Below, in pieces: positions 1 to 7,262 of a stretch of 64,000 nt of DNA (position 1 is its first letter; each line of letters begins with the position of its first letter). The translations under genes were made by a program, and so were the position numbers. The DNA is taken from NCBI RefSeq assembly GCF_002095535.1, contig NZ_MLJI01000001.1:1601832-1665831 (forward strand), read 5' to 3'. The stretch is from Pantoea cypripedii. GTDB taxonomy: Bacteria; Pseudomonadota; Gammaproteobacteria; Enterobacterales; Enterobacteriaceae. Below the pieces are notes generated by a model that saw nothing but the letters and a program-made list of their open reading frames with translations, did not search any database and was not told the DNA's origin.

Positions 1-1562
1 CCGTTGCTAACGCGAATGGTACGCTGACATTCCTGATCAGTGACATTTCCGCTCCGCGCGGTGAGCAGGGGGTGATTACCACCGTCACCTTTGATCCTGA
101 AAGCGGAAAATGGGGGAACATTAAGCTACAACCCGACCCGACAAACGGGACTCCGCATGCTCCGTGGGTGCCGATGACCACACCGGATGGCATGGTGGTG
201 GGTAATATCGATTATGAAGATTACACCGACGCCAACGGTTCGACCCAGAACTACAACTTCGGCTCCGATATGCAGATGCTGGGGGATATTGTCGGCGATC
301 AACATCAGTACCTTGCCATTCAGGATGCGGAGGCCACGGTGAAGGGCGGTAGCGGGCAAGGCACCTGGTATCTGTATCAAATGCCAGAAGGGGGGTTACC
401 TGCGAGCTTCAAAATCGCTGATGTGGATCCGAGCCAGTTGATCCGCATCCATAACATCGGTGCGGGTAAGTTAAATGAAATCAATGCACGCCCGATTGCC
501 GATGGCGGTGGGGCTGAACAAATTCCGCACAACCATAATATTGCCAATCTTGGCGGGTTCAGTAATGGCACCGATACGGACATTGCGATTGGTTCCAGTA
601 CCGATAATTTCGGTACCACCAATGGCAAGGTATGGGTGCTGCATGCCAATAAGATTAAGGGCGATATCAATATTGGGGTCAACGGGACGGTTCAGGATTT
701 CGATACCCAATACGGCTACGGCATCATCAGTACCAATCATCCCGGTAGCCAGCAGGGTTTTGGTCTCAACGTAGTTGGCGGTTATGACTTCAATGGCGAT
801 GGCGTCAAAGATCTGGTCATTAGCGATCCGTTGGCGGTGAATAACAACAAAGTTGTCGGTGCGGTGTATATCGTTTATGGCGGCCATGAAAAGGATTATG
901 AGGAGGCACTGAAAGCCAACCATGGTCAGATCGATATTCAGACCATACTCGACAACGGCTGGGGGGAAGTGCATTACGGCAGCGTTGAAAATCAGTTTTT
1001 TGGCTGGTCAGTGGATGTTGTTGATATGAACAGGGATGGCCAGCCGGATTTGATTGTGGGCGCACCTTCGCAGCTGGGTGTGGCACTTACCAATAAAAAT
1101 CCTGATGTACACAACGATCAATTCAATGGCCAGGTGTATGTGATTTATAACAGCCATGATGCACCGGTGGTGGACGATACCACGCCAGCGGCCCGTGCGT
1201 TCAGTGTTGATGAAGCAACCCATCACGATGACAGCGGTATTGCATTGCTGCTGGATGGCGATCATCAGAACGTTGATCTGGCCAATCTGGTGGATGCGCT
1301 GAAGGATATGCACAACATTGATATGTCCAACGGCAACAACACCCTGAAAGTGGATAATCAGACGCTGGATAAGGTGGAAGGCGAAAATCATGATGCGCTG
1401 TTCGTCACTGGCGAGAATGGCAACGTTGAACTCAGCGGTGGGGCGGATAACTGGCAGGATAACGGCACCGTCACCATAGATGGCAAGGTTTATCATGATT
1501 ACCACAGCAGTGGTCAATCGGAAGTACTGATTGAAGACAGGATCCACGTCACCATCCTGTAA
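1..1562 (+). CDS. FG-GAP repeat surface protein, C-terminal part (5' cut by window edge)
   Basis: The frame is already open at base 3 and ends at the TAA at 1560-1562. This is therefore the last ~519 residues of a longer protein, and the in-frame GTG at 72 is not a real start. Three FG-GAP (integrin alpha beta-propeller) units are visible, with cores like DFNGDGVKDLVI and DMNRDGQPDLIVG. Each has the Asp/Asn-Gly spacing of a calcium loop and is followed by a GxVYxxY strand. The last ~130 residues are rich in Asp, Asn and Gly and look like the C-terminal domain of a large type I-secreted adhesin; this part is inference. The protein is probably extracellular or cell-surface bound. No secretion genes lie to its right. 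The family call is firm; the exact function is unknown. Confidence 0.75.
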   Translation, partial: VANANGTLTFLISDISAPRGEQGVITTVTFDPESGKWGNIKLQPDPTNGTPHAPWVPMTTPDGMVVGNIDYEDYTDANGSTQNYNFGSDMQMLGDIVGDQHQYLAIQDAEATVKGGSGQGTWYLYQMPEGGLPASFKIADVDPSQLIRIHNIGAGKLNEINARPIADGGGAEQIPHNHNIANLGGFSNGTDTDIAIGSSTDNFGTTNGKVWVLHANKIKGDINIGVNGTVQDFDTQYGYGIISTNHPGSQQGFGLNVVGGYDFNGDGVKDLVISDPLAVNNNKVVGAVYIVYGGHEKDYEEALKANHGQIDIQTILDNGWGEVHYGSVENQFFGWSVDVVDMNRDGQPDLIVGAPSQLGVALTNKNPDVHNDQFNGQVYVIYNSHDAPVVDDTTPAARAFSVDEATHHDDSGIALLLDGDHQNVDLANLVDALKDMHNIDMSNGNNTLKVDNQTLDKVEGENHDALFVTGENGNVELSGGADNWQDNGTVTIDGKVYHDYHSSGQSEVLIEDRIHVTIL

Positions 1563-1578
1563 TCACATCATAAAACGT

Positions 1579-1611
1579 CAGGGGCCAGCGTGGTAACACG
1601 GCTGGCCCCTG
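1579..1611 (+). terminator. Stem-loop after the FG-GAP gene
   Basis: A perfect 11-bp stem (CAGGGGCCAGC at 1579-1589, GCTGGCCCCTG at 1601-1611) lies 17 bases after the stop codon. The T tract is weak on both strands. It sits between convergent genes and could end transcription from either side. Confidence 0.55.
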
Positions 1612-1627
1612 CTATTTATGCGAAAAC

Positions 1628-3106
1628 TTACCCCAGCGTCCCCGTCAGGCGACGATGGAAATCACTGCTGCGGTTATCCAGCCCGATAAAGGTTACGGTG
1701 GCACCATGACGTTGATAGCGATATTCAATGGCGTCCAGCGCCGCGACGCTGGAGGCATCCCAGACCTGTGCATGGGTCAAATCAATCGTCACTGATTTTG
1801 GGTCGTGCGCGTAGTCAAAATGTTCGAACAGGTCGTTGCTGCTGGCAAAAAACAGCGGGCCACGCACGGTGTAATGGACCTGCTCACCGTCTTCACTCAG
1901 CTGACGTTCGGCGTGAATCACATGCGCAATGCGGCGTGCGAACAGCATCATGGCCAGGATCACGCCAACTAACACACCCAGCGCCAGGTTACCGGTCCAG
2001 ACTGTCACGGCGACGGTCAGCACCATCACCAGCGTTTCTGACCACGGCATGCGTTTGAGTGTCGTGGGTTGCAGGCTATGCCAGTTCACAGTTTTCACTG
2101 CCACCACCATCATAATTCCCGCCAGCACCACCATCGGGATCTGCGCCATAATGCGGCTCAGGCCGGTCACCAGCAGCAGCAGAACCAGCCCGGCGGCCAC
2201 GGTGGAAACGCGGGTGCGGGCTTTACCCAGTTCCACGTTCACAATGGTCTGGCCAATCATGGCACAACCGGCAATCCCGCCATAAAAACCGGCCAGAATA
2301 TTGGCGATGCCCAGTCCCCAGGACTCGCGGCGTTTGCTGGATGGGGTGTCGGTAATATCGTCCACCAGTTTCGCCGTCAGCAGTGATTCCATCAGGCCAA
2401 CAAAGGCAATGCTAAGCGCCGTCGGCCAGATGATTTGCAGCGTTTGCAGGTCAAGCGGCACCAGCAGCGTAGTGAAACCCGGTAATCCGGCGGTCATCGG
2501 GCCTTCATCACCGACATTTGGCACGCGATAACCCAGCAGCAGCGCCACAGCGGTCACCACCACAATCGCCACCAGCGGGGAGGGGACGCTTTTCAGCACT
2601 TTCGGCAGCAACAGCACAATCGCCAGCGTAACGGCGAACAACACCCACACCAGGCCAGACTGGCCCCAGACATGGGGTACCTGCGCAAAGAAAATCAGAA
2701 TCCCGAGCGCGTTGACGAAGCCAATCATCACCGAGCGCGGAATATAGCGCATCATGCGCGCCATACCCGCGAGGCCAAACAGAATCTGAATCACGCCACC
2801 CATCACCACGGCTGGCAGAATATATTCCACGCCATGCGCGTGCACCATCGGGCCGATGACCAGCGCCACCGATCCGGCGGCGGCGGTGACCATCGCCGGG
2901 CGGCCACCCAGCAGGGATAATGTCAGGCACAGCACCACTGACGCCACGAGACTGACTTTAGGATCGACACCCGCAATCACGGAAAATGAGATGACTTCAG
3001 GAATCAGGGCCAGTGCCGTAATGATCCCGGCCAGGCATTCACGGGTGAGTAGGGCAGGCGAGCGTAATACGCGGCTTACCGTGAGATCTTCGGTTAGATG
3101 GCTCAT
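1628..3106 (-). CDS. SulP family inorganic anion transporter with STAS domain
   Basis: Encodes a 492-residue inner-membrane protein of the SulP (SLC26) family, which moves sulfate, bicarbonate or dicarboxylates. Residues ~20-400 are almost continuous hydrophobic segments, beginning with the family N-terminal pattern ECLAGIITALALIPEVISF. Residues ~405-490 form a cytoplasmic STAS domain with VTIDLTHAQVWDASSVAALD, where the Asp-x-Ser-Ser loop is typical. It is shorter than E. coli DauA (about 550 residues), so a different subfamily is likely and the substrate cannot be read from sequence. It is transcribed alone, toward the FG-GAP gene. The start ATG has only a weak ribosome binding site. Confidence 0.85.
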   Translation of the reverse strand: MSHLTEDLTVSRVLRSPALLTRECLAGIITALALIPEVISFSVIAGVDPKVSLVASVVLCLTLSLLGGRPAMVTAAAGSVALVIGPMVHAHGVEYILPAVVMGGVIQILFGLAGMARMMRYIPRSVMIGFVNALGILIFFAQVPHVWGQSGLVWVLFAVTLAIVLLLPKVLKSVPSPLVAIVVVTAVALLLGYRVPNVGDEGPMTAGLPGFTTLLVPLDLQTLQIIWPTALSIAFVGLMESLLTAKLVDDITDTPSSKRRESWGLGIANILAGFYGGIAGCAMIGQTIVNVELGKARTRVSTVAAGLVLLLLVTGLSRIMAQIPMVVLAGIMMVVAVKTVNWHSLQPTTLKRMPWSETLVMVLTVAVTVWTGNLALGVLVGVILAMMLFARRIAHVIHAERQLSEDGEQVHYTVRGPLFFASSNDLFEHFDYAHDPKSVTIDLTHAQVWDASSVAALDAIEYRYQRHGATVTFIGLDNRSSDFHRRLTGTLG

Positions 3107-3240
3107 AAATTGTGCAGGCTCTTTTATTATGTTGCGCTTACCGAACGGTAAGGCAGTAACCAGATGAGAAACAGACAGGGAAAGGGATGTTACCGGTCAA
3201 TGCAGTAGGATGCCAGACTAAATCTGTCGTCAGGCAGGGG

Positions 3241-3258
3241 GATTCCATCCATGGAATC
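3241..3258. repeat. Palindrome GATTCCAT-CC-ATGGAATC
   Basis: An 18-base sequence with perfect 8-bp arms and a 2-base centre lies just past the stop of the AriR-like gene and upstream of the SulP gene. It has no T tract, so it reads more like an operator or short hairpin than a terminator. Its role is unknown. Confidence 0.4.
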
Positions 3259-3263
3259 GTAAT

Positions 3264-3524
3264 TCAGACCGAGATATCATCCGGTGTTTTATGCACGACG
3301 ATCTCCAGCAACTGGCGATAAATATCCAGTTGGGCCTCATCATTTTCCTGCTCAAGCCGGGCAATCAGGGCAGAAATAATCGCCTTATTAGTGACTGGCA
3401 TACCGGTTTGCAGGATTTCAGCAACGATTTGGCCAAACACGGCCATTTGCTTGTCTGCACCTTCACTCGCCAGATTGAAATAGTGCGCGATGGCCTGATC
3501 GCGGCTTATTACGGCGTTTTGCAT
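3264..3524 (-). CDS. AriR/YmgB-family small regulator (biofilm/acid resistance connector)
   Basis: An 86-residue protein that aligns over its whole length with E. coli AriR (YmgB). Shared features are the early helix with IAHYF, the NKAIISALIARLE stretch (NKNIILSLIHSLE in AriR) and the end RQLLEIVVHKTPDDI. AriR-type proteins are small helical dimers that influence the Rcs phosphorelay, biofilm formation and acid resistance in E. coli. That function is transferred from the family and not shown here. Only one member is present, whereas E. coli has a run of ycgZ-ymgA-ariR-ymgC. AGGAC lies about 8 bases before the ATG, with a strong hairpin just upstream. Confidence 0.75.
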   Translation of the reverse strand: MQNAVISRDQAIAHYFNLASEGADKQMAVFGQIVAEILQTGMPVTNKAIISALIARLEQENDEAQLDIYRQLLEIVVHKTPDDISV

Positions 3525-3541
3525 GTGTAAAGTCCTGAATT

Positions 3542-3566
3542 CGGTCTGATAAGGGGTATCAGACCG
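3542..3566 (-). promoter_or_regulatory. Inverted repeat in the leader of the AriR-like gene
   Basis: CGGTCTGATA (3542-3551) and TATCAGACCG (3557-3566) are perfect 10-bp arms around a 5-base loop. In the AriR-like transcript the hairpin would lie about five bases upstream of the Shine-Dalgarno AGGAC. It could be a translation-control hairpin or a DNA operator. Confidence 0.5.
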
Positions 3567-3719
3567 GCGATGATAAAACTCTCACGCGGACAGGCGTGAA
3601 AGACCCAATGTCATCTCACTCACAAAAAAACACCTTTGGAGGTGGAAATCCACAACACCTGCAGAGGCGGCACAACGTGCATCATTCGTTACAGGACTGT
3701 TAACCAGTCCCTGGGGAAT

Positions 3720-3842
3720 AAACTTATACAATGACCATCAATTTGTACAAGGTAAATCATGAACATTTTGTGCCATTCTTTAACTTACAGCCAGATAAAT
3801 AGACGGTTACTTCGCAAAACTTATACAACAAGGCTGTACAGC
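3720..3842. promoter_or_regulatory. Two MlrA/BluR-like operator candidates
   Basis: Each copy of AAACTTATACA (3720-3730 and 3817-3827) is followed by a roughly inverted half: TGTACAAGG from 3744 and TGTACAGCTT from 3836. The spacers are 13 and 8 bases. The known E. coli MlrA site is of the form AAAATTGTACA-N12-TGTACAATTTT, and the MlrA paralogue BluR controls the ariR operon in E. coli. The first copy fits that architecture well and the second less well. This is a similarity argument only. Confidence 0.4.
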
Positions 3843-3918
3843 TTCACTGTTTTAGTCAAATTTCGCACTACAATGATCAGCGTGAATTATTGAGGGATTC
3901 TGGCGTGTGAGTGGGTGC

Positions 3919-3990
3919 TTTTCATTCGCAACCGGGTCTGCGTATAATAACGGTACTGTTTAGTTAGGTACCTAACCATTAGGTAACTAT
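3919..3990 (+). promoter_or_regulatory. MarR-gene promoter with two palindromic operators
   Basis: TATAAT at 3943-3948 has a -35-like TTTTCA at 3919-3924 (18-base spacer). Immediately downstream are a perfect palindrome GTTAGGTACCTAAC (3963-3976) and a second site TTAGGTAACTAT (3979-3990) sharing the TTAGGTA half. Operators just past -10 are typical of autorepressed MarR genes. Confidence 0.65.
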
Positions 3991-3993
3991 CCT

Positions 3994-4425
3994 TTGACTG
4001 ACTATCCACAACCTTTCTCCCGTTTATTACATCTCACCGCGCACGCATGGCGGCTGGCGGTTGACCGTCGTTTAAAAGAAAGCGGGCTGAGTATGAGTAG
4101 CTGGATGGCTATCGCCACGGTGGCAACGGCAAATGAACCACCGACGCAAAAAGCGCTGGCGCAACTGCTGGGCCTGGAAGAGGCCAGTGTGGTGCCACTG
4201 GTGGATCGGTTGGTGAAACAGCAACTTTTGGCGCGTGTCCAGCCCCAGGAGGATCGTCGCAAGCGCCTGCTGATGCTGACGGAGCAGGGCAACGTTGCTT
4301 TCGCCGAAGTCAAAACTCAGGCCGATACGCTACGCGCCCAGTTGCTGGCGGATATCGACCCGCAGGCGCTGGCGGTCACCGAGCAAGTGTTGCAGCAATT
4401 GCTGACGCGGCTGGGGACGTTATAA
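3994..4425 (+). CDS. MarR/SlyA-family transcriptional regulator
   Basis: A 143-residue winged-helix regulator. An N-terminal dimerisation helix with ACAW-like LHLTAHAWRLAVDRRL is followed by the helix-turn-helix (about 50-75, TQKALAQLLGLEEASVVPLV) and a wing with the family signature DRRKRLLMLTEQG (about 87-99). These proteins usually repress their own gene and neighbours and respond to small phenolic ligands. The start is TTG at 3994, with AGG 10 bases upstream. No ATG lies nearby in a position that would keep the N-terminal helix. Two TTAGGTA palindromes sit in its promoter; no copy was seen upstream of the ape genes, so control of that cluster is not supported. Confidence 0.85.
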   Translation: MTDYPQPFSRLLHLTAHAWRLAVDRRLKESGLSMSSWMAIATVATANEPPTQKALAQLLGLEEASVVPLVDRLVKQQLLARVQPQEDRRKRLLMLTEQGNVAFAEVKTQADTLRAQLLADIDPQALAVTEQVLQQLLTRLGTL

Positions 4426-4658
4426 CCGTGGCAAAGCGCATCATCGATCTGGGGGATGGCTGGAAAGGTTGATCATCATGCATCCGCGCTATTTTGTGGT
4501 GGATATTCCGGTTTAATCACAGACTTATCTGATATTCCGTGAGTACATTCTGATAATAAAGTGATTTATGCTTTTTTCTCTTGTTTTTGCACCATGCGGC
4601 ATTACTCTCAGCGCGCCAGAGGGCGAAGGGTTTGCTCATAACAGGGGAAAAAAGGGAA

Positions 4659-5060
4659 ATGATGATGAAAACATGGGGCGTGGCTTTGGTGGTCACGGCG
4701 ACGTTGTTAACCGGTTGTGTCTCTCGTACTGCGCCGATCGCGGCGATCAATCAAACGCTGAGCCAGCGCTACAGCGACAACCAGATGAAAAACACCATTA
4801 TTGAAGCGGGTCTCAGCCGTCAGTGGGTGATGACATCGGCAGGGCCGGGGGTGATCAATGGCCGCCTGACACAACGTGGCCACACCGCAGAAATCCGGGT
4901 GACCTACAGCGCACAAACTTACAGCATTCAATACGTTGGCAGCCAGAACCTGTTAGCGGCGAATGGTCAGATTCATCGTAATTACAATCGCTGGGTACAT
5001 AACCTCGATCAGGACATCCAGCTGCGTTTGGCGGCACTGGCGGCACTGGCGACGCGATAA
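4659..5060 (+). CDS. Putative small lipoprotein, unknown function
   Basis: A 133-residue protein with a lipoprotein signal peptide. A short basic start and hydrophobic run lead to the lipobox LLTGC, with the acylated Cys at position 20. The residue after Cys is Val, so outer-membrane sorting is expected. The mature part is about 110 residues without a recognisable domain. The ATG at 4659 is followed by two more in-frame ATGs (4662, 4665); GGGAAA just upstream is the likely ribosome binding site. Earlier in-frame starts (from 4581) are unlikely because they would bury the signal peptide. It lies 164 bases before apeC on the same strand. No family is recognised, so membership of the pigment cluster is open. 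Confidence 0.7.
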   Translation: MMMKTWGVALVVTATLLTGCVSRTAPIAAINQTLSQRYSDNQMKNTIIEAGLSRQWVMTSAGPGVINGRLTQRGHTAEIRVTYSAQTYSIQYVGSQNLLAANGQIHRNYNRWVHNLDQDIQLRLAALAALATR

Positions 5061-5130
5061 GCGCGTCTGCGTGCAGGTCTGCCACCAGGTTATAGAATTA
5101 GTCAGTTGCCCGCCTTCTTTAATCGGCAGA

Positions 5131-5148
5131 CATCCGTCACCGCGGATG
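5131..5148 (+). promoter_or_regulatory. Small hairpin in the apeC leader
   Basis: CATCCG (5131-5136) and CGGATG (5143-5148) form a 6-bp stem with a 6-base loop upstream of apeC, before the purine-rich stretch AGGCAGGGAAGGG. No T tract follows. It may affect translation of the first cluster gene. Confidence 0.3.
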
Positions 5149-5224
5149 ACCGGAACCAGGCAGGGAAGGGATGCCGCACCAGCAAAATCTGACCTTCCCT
5201 CTGGCTTATAAAAAGAATGCAGGT

Positions 5225-5953
5225 ATGAAACTCGCTTACACACTCATCGACTGGCACGCTTTGGCACCTGGCCTTGATACCCTCAGCGCCTGGCAGCATT
5301 GGGCTGGCCAGGCTCCGCACATTGATGCCACTCTGCCGATGGCGAAACCCCAATTTTTGCCGATGATGACGGCGCGCCGTCTGAGCAGCGGCAGCCGTGC
5401 TGCGGTGGAGTGCGGCCTGGCGTTGCTGGCGCGTCAGCAGGTGGATGCGGTGGTGTTTACCAGCCGTCACGGTGAACTGGAGCGCAACCTGCGCATACTT
5501 GAAGCCCTGGCACAGCAGCAGGCGCTTTCCCCTACCGATTTCGCCATGTCCGTCCATAACTCTGCCGTCGGTAGCCTGACCATTGCAGCACGTCAGCCTC
5601 TGGTATCCACCTCGCTGGCGGCGGGGATGGATAGCTTCCAGCAGGGGTTGCTGGAAGTGGCGGCACTGCATCAGGCCGGTTATCAGCAGGTGATGCTGGT
5701 GGATTTCGACGGCCTCGTACCGGAATATTATCGCCCCTGGCTGGCAGAGATGCCGTTCAATGCCCCTTATGCGGTGGCGCTGTTATTGCGTCGTGGTGAC
5801 GACTGGCGTTGTCAGGCTCGGCCACAACGCCCAGGCCATCCTGCATCATTGCCGCAAAGTTTACTGTTTCTGCATGGTCTGCTCGCACAGCAGTACACCG
5901 TTTGTGTGCCAGGAGAACGGCATGAATGGGTGTGGGAGCGTGCGCATGATTAA
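5225..5953 (+). CDS. apeC: APE chain-length-factor-like beta-ketoacyl synthase (ApeC)
   Basis: A 242-residue beta-ketoacyl-synthase-like protein of the short KAsynt_2 type that opens aryl polyene clusters. It lacks the Cys-His-His catalytic triad: where a ketosynthase has its nucleophile elbow, it reads SVHNSAVGSL. It is therefore best seen as the chain-length factor partnering the ketosynthase ApeO in the cytosol. I chose ATG 5225 because the protein then starts MKLAYTLIDWHALAPGL, like the family. An in-frame ATG at 5171 has a stronger purine-rich ribosome binding site and would add 18 residues. It overlaps apeD by 8 bases and is the first gene of the cluster. Confidence 0.8.
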   Translation: MKLAYTLIDWHALAPGLDTLSAWQHWAGQAPHIDATLPMAKPQFLPMMTARRLSSGSRAAVECGLALLARQQVDAVVFTSRHGELERNLRILEALAQQQALSPTDFAMSVHNSAVGSLTIAARQPLVSTSLAAGMDSFQQGLLEVAALHQAGYQQVMLVDFDGLVPEYYRPWLAEMPFNAPYAVALLLRRGDDWRCQARPQRPGHPASLPQSLLFLHGLLAQQYTVCVPGERHEWVWERAHD

Positions 5954-6731
5954 GCGCAGTGGCGGCGGCTGGAATTATTACTGGCGGCTGCTGATGACGG
6001 CCGTCAGTTTTACTTTGTTCAGCGTCGGCGGGCTGTTGCTGTCGCTGGTCTGGTTCAACCTGTTGCTGCTGGTGCAGCGTGATGCAGCGCGTCGCCGTCA
6101 GATCGCCCGGCGCAGCATCGCCCGCAGTTTCCGTTGTTTTTTGCGCTTTTGCCGCTGGGTGGGCGTCTATGACTATCGCATCGACGGAGCTGAGTTGCTG
6201 CAACAGGATCGTGGCTGCCTGATTGTTGCCAACCATCCTTCGTTAATCGATTACGTGATGATCGCCTCGGTGTTACCCGAGATGGATTGCCTGGTGAAGG
6301 CCGAGTTGCAACATAACTTCTTTTTGCGTGGCGTGATCCGTGCCGCGGATTATCTGATCAACAGCGAGGCCGCCACGCTGCTGCCCGAGAGCCAGCAGCG
6401 TCTGGCACGTGGCGATACCATTCTGATTTTTCCCGAAGGCACCCGTACTCGTTACGGCGAGCCACTAAAATTACAACGGGGCGCGGCCAATATCGCCGTG
6501 CGTGCCGGATGCGATCTGCGCGTGGTTCATATCAGCTGCACCCAACGTATGCTGGATAAGCAGAGCCGCTGGTATCAGATTCCACCGGTTAAACCGCTAT
6601 TTACTGTACGCGTACAATCACGTATTGCCAGCCAGCGCTTTTATGAAGCGCATGAAGATGCGCAGCCACTGGCGGCACGTCACCTGACGCGTCACCTGCA
6701 ACAGGCTCTGACTCCTGAAGAGACCAACTAA
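5946..6731 (+). CDS. apeD: 1-acylglycerol-phosphate-acyltransferase-like protein (ApeD)
   Basis: About 261 residues. One N-terminal membrane segment (about 12-35) is followed by a PlsC/LPLAT domain with the catalytic box NHPSLIDY (H-x4-D) and the second box FPEGTRTR. In APE clusters this enzyme is thought to help attach acyl chains to the lipid that carries the polyene; the exact acceptor is unknown. Start ATG 5946 has GGGAG seven bases upstream and overlaps the apeC end as ATGATTAA. The in-frame ATG at 5922 also has a good site (AGGAGA) and would add eight residues. It ends three bases before apeE. Confidence 0.82.
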   Translation: MIKRSGGGWNYYWRLLMTAVSFTLFSVGGLLLSLVWFNLLLLVQRDAARRRQIARRSIARSFRCFLRFCRWVGVYDYRIDGAELLQQDRGCLIVANHPSLIDYVMIASVLPEMDCLVKAELQHNFFLRGVIRAADYLINSEAATLLPESQQRLARGDTILIFPEGTRTRYGEPLKLQRGAANIAVRAGCDLRVVHISCTQRMLDKQSRWYQIPPVKPLFTVRVQSRIASQRFYEAHEDAQPLAARHLTRHLQQALTPEETN

Positions 6732-6734
6732 GCT

Positions 6735-6992
6735 ATGCAAGCCATGATCAACGAAATTAAACACATGATTATCGACACGCTAAATCTGGAAGATATCAGC
6801 GTGGACGATATCGATACCGATGCACCGCTGTTTGGTGAGGGTCTGGGACTCGACTCCATCGATGCGCTGGAACTGGGTCTGGCGGTGAAAAATCGCTTCG
6901 GCGTGCAGCTATCCGCAGAAAGTGAACGGCTGCGCGCGCATTTCTTTTCCGTGGCCACGCTGGCCGCGTTTATTGAACAACAGCAAGCCTGA
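6735..6992 (+). CDS. apeE: Acyl carrier protein (ApeE)
   Basis: An 85-residue acyl carrier protein. The phosphopantetheine attachment serine lies in GLGLDSIDALELG (about residue 40). The small acidic four-helix composition fits. In APE synthesis such carriers hold the aryl starter and the growing polyene between ketosynthase, ketoreductase and dehydratases in the cytosol. It is followed 11 bases later by a second carrier, apeF. Two ACPs are standard for this cluster type, probably with separate starter and chain roles; which does which cannot be read here. An alternative ATG lies at 6744. Confidence 0.88.
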   Translation: MQAMINEIKHMIIDTLNLEDISVDDIDTDAPLFGEGLGLDSIDALELGLAVKNRFGVQLSAESERLRAHFFSVATLAAFIEQQQA

Positions 6993-7003
6993 GAGCGGTA
7001 TGC

Positions 7004-7255
7004 ATGATGAATAAAGATGAGATTTACCAGGAAGTTGCAGCGCTGCTGACCTCGTTGTTTGAAATTGAACCTGACGACATCCGCCCGGATGCGCGTCTGT
7101 ATGAAGACCTCGAACTCGACAGCATTGATGCCGTCGATATGGTGGTGCATCTGCAAAAGCGCAGCGGTCACAAGTTCAGCCCGGAAATGTTCCGCTCGGT
7201 GCGTACCGTGCAGGATGTGGTGGATGCGGTGGCACAACTGACGCGCGAAGCCTGA
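7004..7255 (+). CDS. apeF: Acyl carrier protein (ApeF)
   Basis: An 83-residue acyl carrier protein with the 4'-phosphopantetheine serine in ELDSIDAVDM (about residue 40). It differs clearly from ApeE, so the pair is not a recent duplication. The start is MMNK, with the second ATG at 7007 equally possible; GAGAGCGG lies upstream. It ends seven bases before the membrane protein gene apeG. The role is inferred from the family: carrier of aryl or polyenoyl thioesters. Confidence 0.88.
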   Translation: MMNKDEIYQEVAALLTSLFEIEPDDIRPDARLYEDLELDSIDAVDMVVHLQKRSGHKFSPEMFRSVRTVQDVVDAVAQLTREA

Positions 7256-7262
7256 GGACGCA

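Larger units (their letters stand above)
3525..3993. other. Divergent regulatory region between the AriR-like and MarR genes
   Basis: About 470 bases without a convincing gene. It holds a 10-bp-arm inverted repeat (3542-3566), a smaller one (3582-3599) and a third (GTGGA/TCCAC, 3642-3653). The 12-mer AAACTTATACAA occurs twice, at 3720-3731 and 3817-3828. The palindromes TTGTACAA (3743-3750) and GCTGTACAGC (3833-3842) lie beside the two copies. The MarR promoter and operators occupy the right end. The density of symmetric sites suggests several DNA-binding proteins act here. Confidence 0.7.

Noticed and set aside
72..1562. GTG at 72 as a real start of the FG-GAP protein
   Set aside because: The frame is open without a stop from base 3, and the translated upstream part has the same composition, so the gene starts left of the window.
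3759..3893. 44-codon frame with a possible AAGG site in the AriR-MarR intergenic region
   Set aside because: It runs through the two operator-like repeats, has no recognisable pattern and is Arg/Thr-rich in a way typical of chance frames.
4428..4516. Two tiny frames after the MarR gene (14 and 12 codons)
   Set aside because: Too short, no family and no support beyond chance; possibly decayed sequence.
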